Notes: generated by a model from the sequence alone, not told the origin. A stretch of 37,508 bases of DNA from SAR86 cluster bacterium AG-422-E19 (GCA_003213595.1 QCMR01000007.1:1-37508); one strand, 5' to 3'. Shown: positions 16,776 to 25,774, counted from the first letter of the stretch. Translations and numbers: made by a program.

Positions 16776-19298
16776 TTACGAATCAATAGCTAATGCAAGA
16801 CCATTTAGAGCCTCATCCTCTTTGAGCTTGATAACTCTAACTCCTTGAGTATTTCTTCCGATCAAACTAATTTCTGAAACTTTTGTTCTTACAAGCATTC
16901 CCTTGTTAGTGATAAGAATAACTTCATCCATTTCGCTTACTTCCTTAGCAGAAATTAAGCCTCCATTTCTTTCAGAAGTCTGCATTGCTATAACGCCTTT
17001 AGCTCCTCTTTTGGTTTTTCTAAAATCGTTAACTTTTGATCTTTTCCCATACCCATTTTCTGAAACGGTTAATATCTCAGATTCTTTAGAAGGTTTTAAT
17101 AAAGAGATTACTTTTTGATCTCCATCTAGAGTAATGCCTTTGACTCCTCGAGTGTCTCTACCCATAGATCTAGCATCTACCTCGTTGAAAAATACTGCTT
17201 TTCCTGCATTAGAAATAACCATCAAATCAGCACTTCCATCAGTCAAAAGAGTGCCGACAAGCTCATCATTATCATCAAGTTTTATTGCTCGTTTGCCATT
17301 CTTTCTGGGCTTCTTAAATTCCGATAAGGGAGTTTTTTTAACTATCCCATTATGTGTAGCCATAAATACATAGGCTTCGCCCTCGAAAGACTCTACATCT
17401 AGGAGGCTAGTAACTCTCTCTGTTTCATCCAAATCAATTAAATTTACAAGTGGTCTTCCTTTTGCGGTTCTAGAGGCTTGAGGAATTTCATAGACTTTAA
17501 GCCAGTAAACTTTTCCTAAATTTGAAAAACATAAAAGAGTTCTATGGGTATTAGCAACTATTAATTGTTCGACAAAATCCTCATCTTTTACTGATGCCGC
17601 CGTTTTACCCATGCCGCCTCTTCTTTGAGATTGATATACCTCAAGAGGTTGAGTTTTTGCGTAACCCATATTCGAAATGGTAACAACCATATCTTCAGGT
17701 TTAATTAAATCTTCAGTGGAAAGATCTAATTTATCTTCAATAGGAGTTTTTCTTTCGTCGCCAAATTCTTTCTTAACGGATAATAGTTCTTCTTCAATTA
17801 CTTCTTGTAACCTGTCAGGATTTTCTAGAATTTCACTCAAGGCAGCTATGTCTTGAAGAACCTCTTCATATTCTTTAATTAAATTATCTTGTTCTAAGCC
17901 TGTAAGTCTTTGCAGCCTTAAATCCAGAATAGCTTGAGCTTGTTTTGAAGAAAGTTTGTAGCTGGAGCCTAAAAGACCAAATTCCTCAAATATATCCTCA
18001 GGACGAGTATCAATTGAACCTGCTTTTTTTAACAAGTTATTTATCAAAGTAGATTTCCATTTTTTAGCTAGTAGTTTGCGTTTAGCTTCATTGGGATCTT
18101 TAGATTTTTTTATTAAATCAATTATTGGATCAATGTTTGAAAGAGCAATTGTTAAACCTTCTAAAATGTGACCTCTATCTTTTGACTTTGCTAAATCAAA
18201 AGCTGTTCTTCTTGAAACAACAGACCGTCTGTGACTCAAGAAGATTTCAAGAAGCTCTTTTAAATTTAAAACTTTAGGAACTCGGTCAACGATAGCAACA
18301 TTATTTATTCCGAAAGAGGTTTCTAGCTGAGACTGAGCGTACAAATTATTTAAAATAACTTCAGGATTTTGACCGGCTCTAAGATCTACAACTATTCTGA
18401 CCCCTTCCCTATCTGATTCATCTCGAATTTCAGATATGCCGTCTATTTTTTTGTCTTTTGAAAGGTCTGCAATTTTTTCTACCAAGTTGGCCTTATTTAC
18501 CTGATAGGGAATTTCAGAAATGATTAATCTACTTTTTTCGTTTTTCTCATTTTCAATATCTACTTTGGCTCTTAGAATGACTTTTCCTCTTCCAGTCTTA
18601 GCAGCTTCAATAGCACCGGCCTTTCCGTTTATAATTCCTCCTGTAGGAAAGTCAGGTCCAGGAATTATAGTTACCAATTCATCAATGGATATTTCTGGGT
18701 TTTTTAAAATTGCCAAAGCCCCATCAATTGTTTCACTCAAATTATGGGGAAGAATATTGGTGGCTAATCCTACAGCTATACCAGAAGATCCATTAACCAA
18801 TAAATTGGGATATGATGCAGGTAGAACTTCTGGAATTAGTTCAGTGCCGTCGTAATTCTCAACATAGTCGACAGTTTCTTTGTTTATATCGTTCAGAAGA
18901 GCATTGCTAATTTTTGCCATCCTTGCCTCGGTATATCTCATGGCTGCTGCACCATCGCCATCCATAGAACCAAAATTTCCCTGACCATCGACTAGAGGGT
19001 AACGAAGGCTAAATTCTTGAGCCATTCTGACCACTGTTTGATAGATTGCTGAATCTCCATGAGGATGATATTTTCCCATCACCTCACCGACAATTCTTGC
19101 AGATTTCAAATGAGGTCTATTCCATTCGTTATTAAGTCTGAACATGGCGTAAAGAGTTCTTCTGTGAACCGGTTTTAAACCATCCCTGGCATCAGGCAAA
19201 GCTCTTCCTACAATTACACTCATTGCATAATCCATATAGGAACTCTTTAATTCGTCCGTAATATTAACGGGAATTACATCTTCTGTTATGTCATCCAT
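16776..19298 (-). CDS. gyrA: DNA gyrase subunit A
   Basis: GyrA carries out DNA breakage and rejoining in gyrase. Numbering matches E. coli exactly through the active site: the catalytic Tyr122 lies in [11 protein letters not shown], and the quinolone region reads [10 protein letters not shown] with Ser83 and Gln87 (Asp in E. coli). The C-terminal wrapping domain contains the GyrA box as QRRGGMG at 558-564, with Met where Lys or Arg is usual. It also shows several repeated beta-pinwheel blades (for example [18 protein letters not shown]). The 840 residues lack most of the acidic C-terminal tail of E. coli GyrA. It heads the long minus-strand gene run. Confidence 0.97.
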   Translation of the reverse strand: MDDITEDVIPVNITDELKSSYMDYAMSVIVGRALPDARDGLKPVHRRTLYAMFRLNNEWNRPHLKSARIVGEVMGKYHPHGDSAIYQTVVRMAQEFSLRYPLVDGQGNFGSMDGDGAAAMRYTEARMAKISNALLNDINKETVDYVENYDGTELIPEVLPASYPNLLVNGSSGIAVGLATNILPHNLSETIDGALAILKNPEISIDELVTIIPGPDFPTGGIINGKAGAIEAAKTGRGKVILRAKVDIENEKNEKSRLIISEIPYQVNKANLVEKIADLSKDKKIDGISEIRDESDREGVRIVVDLRAGQNPEVILNNLYAQSQLETSFGINNVAIVDRVPKVLNLKELLEIFLSHRRSVVSRRTAFDLAKSKDRGHILEGLTIALSNIDPIIDLIKKSKDPNEAKRKLLAKKWKSTLINNLLKKAGSIDTRPEDIFEEFGLLGSSYKLSSKQAQAILDLRLQRLTGLEQDNLIKEYEEVLQDIAALSEILENPDRLQEVIEEELLSVKKEFGDERKTPIEDKLDLSTEDLIKPEDMVVTISNMGYAKTQPLEVYQSQRRGGMGKTAASVKDEDFVEQLIVANTHRTLLCFSNLGKVYWLKVYEIPQASRTAKGRPLVNLIDLDETERVTSLLDVESFEGEAYVFMATHNGIVKKTPLSEFKKPRKNGKRAIKLDDNDELVGTLLTDGSADLMVISNAGKAVFFNEVDARSMGRDTRGVKGITLDGDQKVISLLKPSKESEILTVSENGYGKRSKVNDFRKTKRGAKGVIAMQTSERNGGLISAKEVSEMDEVILITNKGMLVRTKVSEISLIGRNTQGVRVIKLKEDEALNGLALAIDS

Positions 19299-19327
19299 AG
19301 AGAAAAATTAATGAAAAACTAATGAAA

Positions 19328-19333
19328 TTTATA
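19328..19333 (-). promoter_or_regulatory. Possible -10 element for gyrA
   Basis: In the 107-base gap upstream of gyrA the minus strand reads ACTATAAATT, one mismatch from TATAAT. Transcription would begin near 19321, about 22 bases before the ATG. No convincing -35 hexamer stands 16-18 bases upstream. The gap contains nothing else recognisable apart from a short hairpin next to the pntB stop. Confidence 0.3.
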
Positions 19334-19405
19334 GTAAAAATAGTGGCTCATTTAATGCCATTATTTTAACATTTTATGGGTGTTTTAGCTCTTAAAAATA
19401 GAGCT

Positions 19406-20809
19406 TTAAGTCTTGAATTCAGAGACTAAAGTTGAAATGGATTCTTTAGCATCGCCGAACAACATTCTTGAATTTTCTTTGAGGAAAAGAGGATTATCTA
19501 TGCCTGCAAACCCAGCAGCCATACTTCTTTTCAAAATAAATACCGTCTTTGCTCTATCGACTTCAATAACCGGCATACCGTATATAGGACTTCCTTCGTT
19601 TTCTCTTGCATCAGGATTTACAACATCATTTGCCCCTATGACAATGCAGACATCAACGGTATCCATCAAAGGGTTAACATCATCTGGTTCAGCTAAAACA
19701 TCATAAGAAACATTAGCCTCTGCAAGAAGAACGTTCATATGTCCAGGCATTCTGCCAGCCACAGGATGAATGGCGTATTTGACCTCACAGCCATTATCTT
19801 CTAACAGTTCGCCTAATTCCCTGACAACATGTTGTGCTTGAGACACTGCCATTCCATAACCGGGAACTACTAAAACAGAATTTGCAGCTTCTAAAATAAG
19901 ATAAGCATCCTCGGCTGTGATTGGTTTAACCTCTCCTTGAATTTGTCCACTTTCTCCTGAAGTTGAAGTAGCTGCTCCAAAACCGCCAAACAGAACATTT
20001 GATAATGACCTATTCATTGCCTTACACATTATGTTGGTAAGAATAAGTCCACTTGCTCCAACTAAAGCACCAGCGACTATTAGTACATTATTGTTAATCA
20101 CAAAACCTGCTGAGGATGCTGCTAAACCGGAATAACTATTTAACAAGGCTATGACTACGGGCATGTCGGCACCGCCGATTGGAGCCGTTAAGAGCACACC
20201 CAATACTAAAGTCACACCGATGAGAATAAAAAGAATAGTTTGAGATGAAATATTTAATAAGCCCGTTGATATGATTAATTCAAGAGCTAATAGCAAGGCA
20301 ATTAATAATAAAGCTGATAAAACAAATCTTTGACCAAATAGGATTAGAGGCTTACCAGAAATAATTTCGGATAATTTTCCAAAAGCTACAAGACTTCCTG
20401 AGAAGGTTATTCCGCCAATTAAAACAGTAAAAGAAATTGCAATTATCTGAATAAGAGTCGAGCTGGATGGATTTATGAATTCAGCAACGCCAACTAGTAA
20501 GCTTGCAATTCCTCCAAAACCATTAAACAAAGCGACTAATTCCGGCATTGAAGTCATTTTGACGAGAGAGGCAGCCGATACTCCAACAATCAAACCGCCA
20601 ATAAGGGCAAATAATAGATACTCAAAAGCAATAATTTCGTTTTGAGCTAGAGTAACTAGGATTGCAATCAACATTCCTGATGCAGAAACAAGATTTCCTC
20701 TTTGAGCTGTCTCAGGTGAGCTCAGCATTTTCAAACCAAAAATAAATAGAATAGAAGCAAATATGTAAGCTAGATTTACGAAAATTGAAGATTGAAAAAA
20801 AGCGATCAT
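19406..20809 (-). CDS. pntB: NAD(P) transhydrogenase subunit beta
   Basis: The beta subunit combines membrane domain II helices (roughly residues 1-290, nine or so hydrophobic segments) with the NADP(H)-binding domain III. Domain III is marked by VPGYGMAVSQAQHVVRELG, IHPVAGRMPGHMNVLLAEA, IGANDVVNPDA and SMAAGFAGIDNPLF. The complex uses the proton gradient to drive hydride transfer from NADH to NADP+, supplying NADPH. At 467 residues the length is standard. The start overlaps the end of the small alpha subunit gene by four bases (ATGA). Confidence 0.96.
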   Translation of the reverse strand: MIAFFQSSIFVNLAYIFASILFIFGLKMLSSPETAQRGNLVSASGMLIAILVTLAQNEIIAFEYLLFALIGGLIVGVSAASLVKMTSMPELVALFNGFGGIASLLVGVAEFINPSSSTLIQIIAISFTVLIGGITFSGSLVAFGKLSEIISGKPLILFGQRFVLSALLLIALLLALELIISTGLLNISSQTILFILIGVTLVLGVLLTAPIGGADMPVVIALLNSYSGLAASSAGFVINNNVLIVAGALVGASGLILTNIMCKAMNRSLSNVLFGGFGAATSTSGESGQIQGEVKPITAEDAYLILEAANSVLVVPGYGMAVSQAQHVVRELGELLEDNGCEVKYAIHPVAGRMPGHMNVLLAEANVSYDVLAEPDDVNPLMDTVDVCIVIGANDVVNPDARENEGSPIYGMPVIEVDRAKTVFILKRSMAAGFAGIDNPLFLKENSRMLFGDAKESISTLVSEFKT

Positions 20810-21093
20810 TTTTTCTTAAACATTTTTAACATTCTATTCGTTACCAAATAACCTCCAACTACGTTTATAGAGGCAAAGAAAACCGCAAAAGTACCGACTA
20901 ATATAGATGAAAAAGTACCCTCTCCTCCTGAAGCTAAAAGAGCTCCAACAATAGTAATTCCTGAAATAGCGTTAGCACCTGACATCAAAGGCGTATGTAA
21001 AGTTGATGGCACTTTATTAATCAGTTCAAAACCCAAGAATATGGAGAGCACAAGAACAAATAAAAGCAAAACTAGTAAAGCTTGGGATTCCAT
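20806..21093 (-). CDS. pntAB: NAD(P) transhydrogenase subunit alpha, part 2 (membrane)
   Basis: This 95-residue protein is the membrane C-terminal piece of PntA encoded as its own subunit. It has three hydrophobic segments and the conserved NKVPSTLHTPLMSGANAISG block, which contributes to the proton path, and ends in a basic tail. E. coli fuses this to the alpha subunit; the separate form is known from Rhodospirillum and other bacteria. It begins on the base after the alpha-1 stop and overlaps pntB by four bases. Confidence 0.93.
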   Translation of the reverse strand: MESQALLVLLLFVLVLSIFLGFELINKVPSTLHTPLMSGANAISGITIVGALLASGGEGTFSSILVGTFAVFFASINVVGGYLVTNRMLKMFKKK

Positions 21094-22221
21094 TTAATTC
21101 ATTATCTCCTTTATGGTTTTGTTTATGTATTCTTTTTCATGAGATACAAGACAAATTGATAAAATTTCGTCTGTAATATCAAGATTTAATTGTTTCTCTT
21201 CTTCATTCCAAAACTCGTCTACCAAATTAAATATATTGGAAGAGTAAACCTGGCTTGAGTGATAGGGAAGTTCGCCGGGGAGGTTGGTATTACCAACTAT
21301 TTTTACGCCATTTAGATCAATGATTTCATTTGGAACAGATCCTTCGACATTTCCTCCTGTTCCTACTGCCATATCCACAATTACAGAACCTTGACTCATA
21401 GCGGAAACCATTTCACTTGTGACAAGTGTGGGAGCCGGTCTTCCAAAGACCTGTGCTGTGGTGATTACGATGTCAGAGGAAGCGCAAACTTTTTTCATCC
21501 CCTCTCTTTGTATTTCTATTTGTTCTGGGGTTAATTCTTTTGCATATCCCTGTTCAGTTTCTCCTGTTTCTCCAATATCAATCTTTACGAAACGAGCTCC
21601 CAAAGACTTAACTTGTTCTTCTACGACAGGTCGAGTGTCAAAAGCTTCTACCTTTGCACCTAACCTTTTCGCCGTTGCTATTGCTTGTAGTCCAGCCACT
21701 CCTACACCAATGACAAATACTTTTGAAGGAGAGATCGTACCTGCAGCAGTCATCATCATAGGTAACGCTTTCTGAAGTTCTTGAGAGGCAATTATGACTG
21801 CAGAGTATCCAGCCAAATTTGCTTGTGAGCTTAAGGCATCCATCTTTTGAGCTCTGGTGATTCTAGGAACAAGTTCCATACTGATAGCTGATATATTTTT
21901 TTCTCTTATTTTTTTAACAAGAGATTTTTCATTAAAGGGGTCAAGAAAACTTACCAACAAGGTACTCTCATTAATTTTATCCAATTCATTTTCTGTTAAA
22001 TTTCTAACACTGCAAACTATTTCAGATGAAGCAAAACCTTCATCGCGTTTTAATGTTTTCACGCCAAGGTCTTCGAAATCTTTATCACTGCTTCCCAGGT
22101 GCTCAGCGAAAGATTTTTCTATTGAAATATTAAAGCCTTTATCCAAGAATTTCTTAGCAGATTCCAAGGTCAAAGAAACTCTGGTCTCAGATTCAGGTTC
22201 TTTAGGGAAAAAAATATTCAT
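21094..22221 (-). CDS. pntAA: NAD(P) transhydrogenase subunit alpha, part 1 (NAD-binding)
   Basis: Soluble NAD(H)-binding domain I of the transhydrogenase, 375 residues, similar to alanine dehydrogenase. Visible blocks are MNIFFPKEPESETRVSLT, RITRAQKMDALSSQANLAGY, the Rossmann motif VIGVGVAGLQAIATAKRLGA, VEAFDTRP, and ITTAQVFGRPAPTLVTSEMV, followed by SVIVDMAVGTGGNVEGS. It is first in the three-gene operon and is preceded by a promoter interleaved with that of ubiG. Confidence 0.95.
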   Translation of the reverse strand: MNIFFPKEPESETRVSLTLESAKKFLDKGFNISIEKSFAEHLGSSDKDFEDLGVKTLKRDEGFASSEIVCSVRNLTENELDKINESTLLVSFLDPFNEKSLVKKIREKNISAISMELVPRITRAQKMDALSSQANLAGYSAVIIASQELQKALPMMMTAAGTISPSKVFVIGVGVAGLQAIATAKRLGAKVEAFDTRPVVEEQVKSLGARFVKIDIGETGETEQGYAKELTPEQIEIQREGMKKVCASSDIVITTAQVFGRPAPTLVTSEMVSAMSQGSVIVDMAVGTGGNVEGSVPNEIIDLNGVKIVGNTNLPGELPYHSSQVYSSNIFNLVDEFWNEEEKQLNLDITDEILSICLVSHEKEYINKTIKEIMN

Positions 22222-22242
22222 ATAAAATTCTTAGACTTTAAT

Positions 22243-22270
22243 TTGAAAAGAAGTATAAATCTAACATAAT
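22243..22270 (+). promoter_or_regulatory. Predicted ubiG promoter
   Basis: TTGAAA (22243-22248) and CATAAT (22265-22270) each match the sigma-70 consensus at five of six positions with a 16-base spacer. The start point would fall near 22277, only about three bases before the ubiG ATG, predicting a leaderless or nearly leaderless mRNA. A second option, TATAAA at 22254-22259, would give a leader of about 14 bases. No Shine-Dalgarno sequence precedes the ATG in either case. Confidence 0.45.
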
Positions 22271-22279
22271 GATAGACAA
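22252..22279 (-). promoter_or_regulatory. Predicted pnt operon promoter
   Basis: On the minus strand TTGTCT (22274-22279) is followed after 16 bases by TATACT (22252-22257), a reasonable sigma-70 pair. Transcription would start near 22245, about 24 bases upstream of the pntAA ATG. The elements interleave with those of the oppositely directed ubiG promoter. Confidence 0.45.
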
Positions 22280-22972
22280 ATGAATATCGACCCAAAAGAA
22301 AAAGAAAAATTCAACAAAATAGCTGAAGAATGGTGGGATCCGTCTGGGAAATTTGCGCCTTTACACAAAATCAATCCTCTCAGAGCTAATTATATTGCTG
22401 AGAGAACTGAACTAAAAAATAAGCAAATTCTTGATGTTGCCTGCGGTGGTGGTTTGTTAGCAGAAGCATTATCACTTAAAGGAGGTAATCTATCTGGAAT
22501 TGATATATCGGATGTTGCTATTCATACCGCTCAAAATCATGCAAACAAAGAGAATATTGACATCAACTATATTTTGGGAGAAGCAGAAAATTTACTTCCT
22601 GAAAAAGATGAATATTTTGATGTTGTAACCTGTCTTGAAGCTATTGAACATGTTCCTGATCCTAATCAATTAGTAAAAACATGTTCTGATCTTTGTAAAA
22701 AAAATGGTGATATTTTCTTTTCAACCATAAATAGAAATCCAAAGTCATTTCTTTTTGCGATTGTTGGGGCTGAATATATTTTGAATTTATTACCTAAAGG
22801 AACTCATGAATATGAAAAATTTATAAAGCCATCTGAGCTCATACAAATGATGGAAAATAATGGCCTTACAATCAAAGAACTAACTGGTATGAGTTACAAC
22901 CCCCTGACTAAAAATTATTGGCTTGGTAAAAATGTAGATGTTAATTATCTGATTCATGCAAAAAAAATATAA
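22280..22972 (+). CDS. ubiG: Ubiquinone biosynthesis O-methyltransferase
   Basis: UbiG performs both O-methylations of ubiquinone synthesis. The start DPKEKEKFNKIAEEWWDPSG is characteristic of the family, as are FAPLHKINPLRANYI, SAM-binding ILDVACGGGLLAEALS, VTCLEAIEHVPDP and FFSTINRNPKSFLFAIVGAE. The length is 230 residues. E. coli and Pseudomonas also keep ubiG close to gyrA; here the pnt operon lies between. Its end overlaps the next gene by 17 bases. Ubiquinone and the transhydrogenase are both tied to respiratory membrane energetics. Confidence 0.96.
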   Translation: MNIDPKEKEKFNKIAEEWWDPSGKFAPLHKINPLRANYIAERTELKNKQILDVACGGGLLAEALSLKGGNLSGIDISDVAIHTAQNHANKENIDINYILGEAENLLPEKDEYFDVVTCLEAIEHVPDPNQLVKTCSDLCKKNGDIFFSTINRNPKSFLFAIVGAEYILNLLPKGTHEYEKFIKPSELIQMMENNGLTIKELTGMSYNPLTKNYWLGKNVDVNYLIHAKKI

Positions 22973-23609
22973 ATGCTTTCTATTTGACCTAGATGGTACT
23001 CTTTTAGATACAGCACCAGAGTTCTTAAATTGTCTAAATGAATTATTAAAAAAAAATAAAAAGAAGTCAGTTTCTTATGATTTTGTTAGAAACAGAGTCT
23101 CTGATGGTGTAGGAAGATTGATACAAGATAGCTTCAATATTGACGAAAATCATTCTGAGTTTGAAGGATTAAGAAATAATCTTTTGGCTGAATATCAAAA
23201 GAATTATCTTCTTTCTAAAACTTTTCCTGGCGTCGATGAATTTCTTTATAAATTATCCAAAAATAAGATTGATTGGATGATCGTAACTAACAAGCCAAAG
23301 AGGTTCTCTGAAGAAATTTGTCAAAAATTTGAATGGCATAAATACGCAAACGCAATGGTTTCCCCAGAAGATGTAAATGGTAAAAGAAAACCTGATCCAG
23401 CAAGCTTAGATGCAGCATTAGCAAAAACATCTATAAAAAAAGAGCAATCTATTTACGTCGGAGATAATTGGCGAGATATAGAAGCAGCAAATAATTCTGG
23501 AATCGACTCTGCACTTGCCTTGTACGGTTACATAGATAAAAAAGATGCTTCTCTTTTGAAACCAACCTCTAAAATCAATCAAATAAAAGATTTAATAAGT
23601 TATATTTAA
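22956..23609 (+). CDS. HAD-family phosphatase, MupP or phosphoglycolate phosphatase
   Basis: A 217-residue HAD subfamily IA hydrolase. Motif I is FDLDGTLLDT (nucleophile and acid Asp), motif II is IVTNKP, the Lys is in GKRKPDP, and motif IV is YVGDNWRDIEAA. By sequence this is usually labelled Gph. In Pseudomonas, however, the gene directly after ubiG is mupP, an N-acetylmuramate-6-phosphate phosphatase of peptidoglycan recycling, and the two enzymes are close relatives. The overlap with ubiG and conserved order make MupP at least as likely. Its stop overlaps that of the convergent rluB by four bases. Confidence 0.88.
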   Translation: MQKKYKCFLFDLDGTLLDTAPEFLNCLNELLKKNKKKSVSYDFVRNRVSDGVGRLIQDSFNIDENHSEFEGLRNNLLAEYQKNYLLSKTFPGVDEFLYKLSKNKIDWMIVTNKPKRFSEEICQKFEWHKYANAMVSPEDVNGKRKPDPASLDAALAKTSIKKEQSIYVGDNWRDIEAANNSGIDSALALYGYIDKKDASLLKPTSKINQIKDLISYI

Positions 23610-24310
23610 CCTAATATTTCATCAGGGCTAATTCTTTTGAACTTTCCTTCCTTGAGATCTTTTGGTAAGAATAATTTTCCTAGTCTTACTCTTTTTAGTC
23701 TAGATACCTCATGACCTATTGAATCCCATAACTTTCTTACAGATCTATTTTTTCCCGACATGATGACTAAAGCGAACCAAGTGTGAGATGTAGTTTCCTT
23801 GCCCTTTACTAAGTCAGTAAAAAATACTTTTTCTTTGTCAATTTTAATGCCCGACATTAATTTTTTGAGATTTGAATCCGAGGGCTTGCCTCGAACTCTA
23901 ACAATGTATTCCCTTTCAATTTCATTAGATGGATGAATTATATCATTTGCTAATTTTCCATCATTTGTGATTAACAGGAGTCCGCTGGTATTAATATCCA
24001 ATCTTCCTATAGATATCCATTTTCCTGATTTTGGTTTAGGTAAATTCTCAAATATGGTTCTCTTTAAAGAAGCATGCGAGCATTCTTCCCCAACTGGTTT
24101 GTTATACATCAATAGTTCGGATGAAATTCTCTCGGGAATGTCTATTAATCTACCATCGATATAAACTTTATCCTCACTAGAGATTTTATCTCCCAACTTA
24201 GCAGGTATATCGTTAATGAATACCCTGCCCTCCTTAATTAGACTTTCAACTTTTCTTCTTGATGAGTATCCGTTTTGAGCTAATATTTTTTGAATCCTTT
24301 CTTTAGACAA
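23606..24310 (-). CDS. rluB: 23S rRNA pseudouridine synthase, RluB/RsuA family
   Basis: An N-terminal S4 RNA-binding domain (ERIQKILAQNGYSSRRKVES, residues 4-23, then GRVFINDIPAKLGDKI) precedes the pseudouridine synthase domain, with the catalytic Asp in SIGRLDINTSGLLLITNDG. EREYIVRVRG and RSVRKLWDSIGHEVSRLKR follow. The 234-residue length and placement after scpA-scpB support RluB, which modifies 23S rRNA. RsuA and RluE are alternatives. The start is a TTG at 24310 with AGAAG upstream, since no ATG precedes the S4 domain. Confidence 0.9.
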   Translation of the reverse strand: MSKERIQKILAQNGYSSRRKVESLIKEGRVFINDIPAKLGDKISSEDKVYIDGRLIDIPERISSELLMYNKPVGEECSHASLKRTIFENLPKPKSGKWISIGRLDINTSGLLLITNDGKLANDIIHPSNEIEREYIVRVRGKPSDSNLKKLMSGIKIDKEKVFFTDLVKGKETTSHTWFALVIMSGKNRSVRKLWDSIGHEVSRLKRVRLGKLFLPKDLKEGKFKRISPDEILG

Positions 24311-24315
24311 TGCTT

Positions 24316-24891
24316 CTATTCTGAATTGCTTAGAGGAGGTTCATTCAAAAGGGAAATTTGGGCTTCCTCAGGAATATTTTGAATTTCAGGTAACTCTGGT
24401 AAATCTGAAAGTTTAGACAGATTTAAGTCATCTAAAAAATCCTTTGTTGTTGAGAATAATGCTGGTCTTCCAGGTACATCTCTATGTCCCACAACTTTGA
24501 TCCAAGACCGATCCAAAAGAGTTCTGATGATTTGACTGCTAACAGAAACTCCTCTTACGTCTTCAATCTCTCCTCTGGTGATAGGTTGTTTATAGGCTAT
24601 CAAAGCTAAAGTTTCTAAGAGAGCTCGAGAATATTTTTGAGGTTTAGCTTCCCATAATTTAGCCACCCAAGAAGAATACTCCTGTCTTATTCTAAGACGA
24701 TAGCCGCTCGCAACTTTTACTAATTCAATTGAATTTTCTGAATATTTTTCTTCGATGGATTTCAAAGCTTCCTTTATTTCATTTGATGTCGGAGGACTTC
24801 TTAAATCAAAAGCAGTCAATATTTCTTTTTCGCTCAAAGGTCTTGAAGAAGAAAAAAGTAAGGCCTCAATGATTAGAGATAAGTTGTCCAT
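24316..24891 (-). CDS. scpB: Segregation and condensation protein B
   Basis: ScpB is the winged-helix partner of the SMC-ScpA condensin. MDNLSLIIEALLFSSSRPLS starts the first winged helix, and ALLETLALIAYKQPITRGEIEDVRGV is the second-domain signature, followed by VGHRDVPGRPALFSTT. I chose the ATG at 24891, four bases after the scpA stop, giving 191 residues. A longer frame back to 24936 would run deep into scpA and add no conserved sequence. No smc gene lies in the window. Confidence 0.94.
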   Translation of the reverse strand: MDNLSLIIEALLFSSSRPLSEKEILTAFDLRSPPTSNEIKEALKSIEEKYSENSIELVKVASGYRLRIRQEYSSWVAKLWEAKPQKYSRALLETLALIAYKQPITRGEIEDVRGVSVSSQIIRTLLDRSWIKVVGHRDVPGRPALFSTTKDFLDDLNLSKLSDLPELPEIQNIPEEAQISLLNEPPLSNSE

Positions 24892-24895
24892 AATC

Positions 24896-25711
24896 TCAAT
24901 GCACCTTATCCTTTGCTTTGACATGAATTGGGCCAAAAGAATCAGATTGAACTAATTGAATCATAGAGTCTTTTACTAACTCTAAAACGGCTAAAAAGGT
25001 TACGATCAAGCCAAGCTTTCCATCGGCCTTCTCGTAAAGATTGTAAAATTCCAAAAAGTTCTCACTTACCAAGAGTTCCAAGACATTGGACATTTTTTCT
25101 CTAGTAGAAAGTTTTTCAAACTCGATAATATGACTGCCTCTAAGTTTTTGTTTTTCTAATAGCTCATAAAAAATATTTGATAACTTCTCTAATTCTAGAG
25201 ATGGCAGAGCCTCTTTAGATTCAAACTCGGGAAGAGCTGTGCTTGCTGGGAAAAAATCTCTATTTAATCTCGGCATGGACTCAATTTTCATAGATGCTGT
25301 TTTGAAACGTTCATATTCTTGTAATCTTTTAATAAGTTCTGCTCTTGGGTCATCTTCCATTTCATCTTCAGCCGTTTCAACTGGCAACATCATTCTGGAC
25401 TTTATCTCAGTTAAATATGCTGCCATCAGGAGATACTCTCCAGCGAGATCAAACTGTAATTTTTCCATTAATTCAATGTACTCAACATACTGGTTTGTGA
25501 TTTCAGCAACATTGATATCAAGAATGTCTAAATTTTGTTTTCTAATGAAATAAAGAAGAAGGTCTAAAGGACCTTCAAACGATTCAAGAAAAATTTTAAG
25601 GGCATTTGGTGGAATATAAAGGTCGTCGTGAGGAAGTAATATTTGCTCACCGTTAACCGTAGCTAGATTAAACTCCGATTGAGTCGGGTTTTTTTCCTGC
25701 TCTTTTTTCAT
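24896..25711 (-). CDS. scpA: Segregation and condensation protein A
   Basis: ScpA is the kleisin subunit that bridges the SMC heads. The conserved N-terminus reads LESFEGPLDLLLYFIRKQNL and DILDINVAEITNQYVEYIE, followed by LAGEYLLMAAYLTEIKSRMML. The C-terminal winged helix appears in VTFLAVLELVKDSMIQLVQ. The length is 271 residues. It is preceded by a perfect TATAAT and a predicted leader of about seven bases, and is followed by scpB after four bases. Confidence 0.95.
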   Translation of the reverse strand: MKKEQEKNPTQSEFNLATVNGEQILLPHDDLYIPPNALKIFLESFEGPLDLLLYFIRKQNLDILDINVAEITNQYVEYIELMEKLQFDLAGEYLLMAAYLTEIKSRMMLPVETAEDEMEDDPRAELIKRLQEYERFKTASMKIESMPRLNRDFFPASTALPEFESKEALPSLELEKLSNIFYELLEKQKLRGSHIIEFEKLSTREKMSNVLELLVSENFLEFYNLYEKADGKLGLIVTFLAVLELVKDSMIQLVQSDSFGPIHVKAKDKVH

Positions 25712-25724
25712 AATCTAAAGAGCA

Positions 25725-25754
25725 ATTATAGTTTAAAAAGCCTAAATTACACAA
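25725..25754 (-). promoter_or_regulatory. Predicted scpAB-rluB promoter overlapping a terminator
   Basis: A consensus TATAAT (25725-25730, minus strand) stands 18 bases downstream of TTGTGT (25749-25754), a partial -35. The -35 lies in the inner stem of the nadE terminator hairpin. Transcription would start near 25718, leaving only about seven bases before the scpA ATG. Confidence 0.5.
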
Positions 25755-25774
25755 AATATTGTGTTTTCAGGCTT
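25735..25774 (-). terminator. Rho-independent terminator after nadE
   Basis: Nine bases past the nadE stop the minus strand forms a long hairpin: outer arms AAGCCT and AGGCTT (25769-25774 with 25738-25743), inner arms ACACAA and TTGTGT (25759-25764 with 25749-25754), and a four-base loop. An A/T-rich partly paired section joins the two. Five T residues (25735-25739) overlap and follow the last arm. This separates nadE from the scpA operon on the same strand. Confidence 0.75.

Noticed and set aside
19387..19405. Perfect 6-bp hairpin (AGCTCT / AGAGCT) just after the pntB stop, as a terminator
   Set aside because: The stem is short and AT-rich, and no T-run follows on the minus strand (AAAAC follows). 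It is too weak to call.
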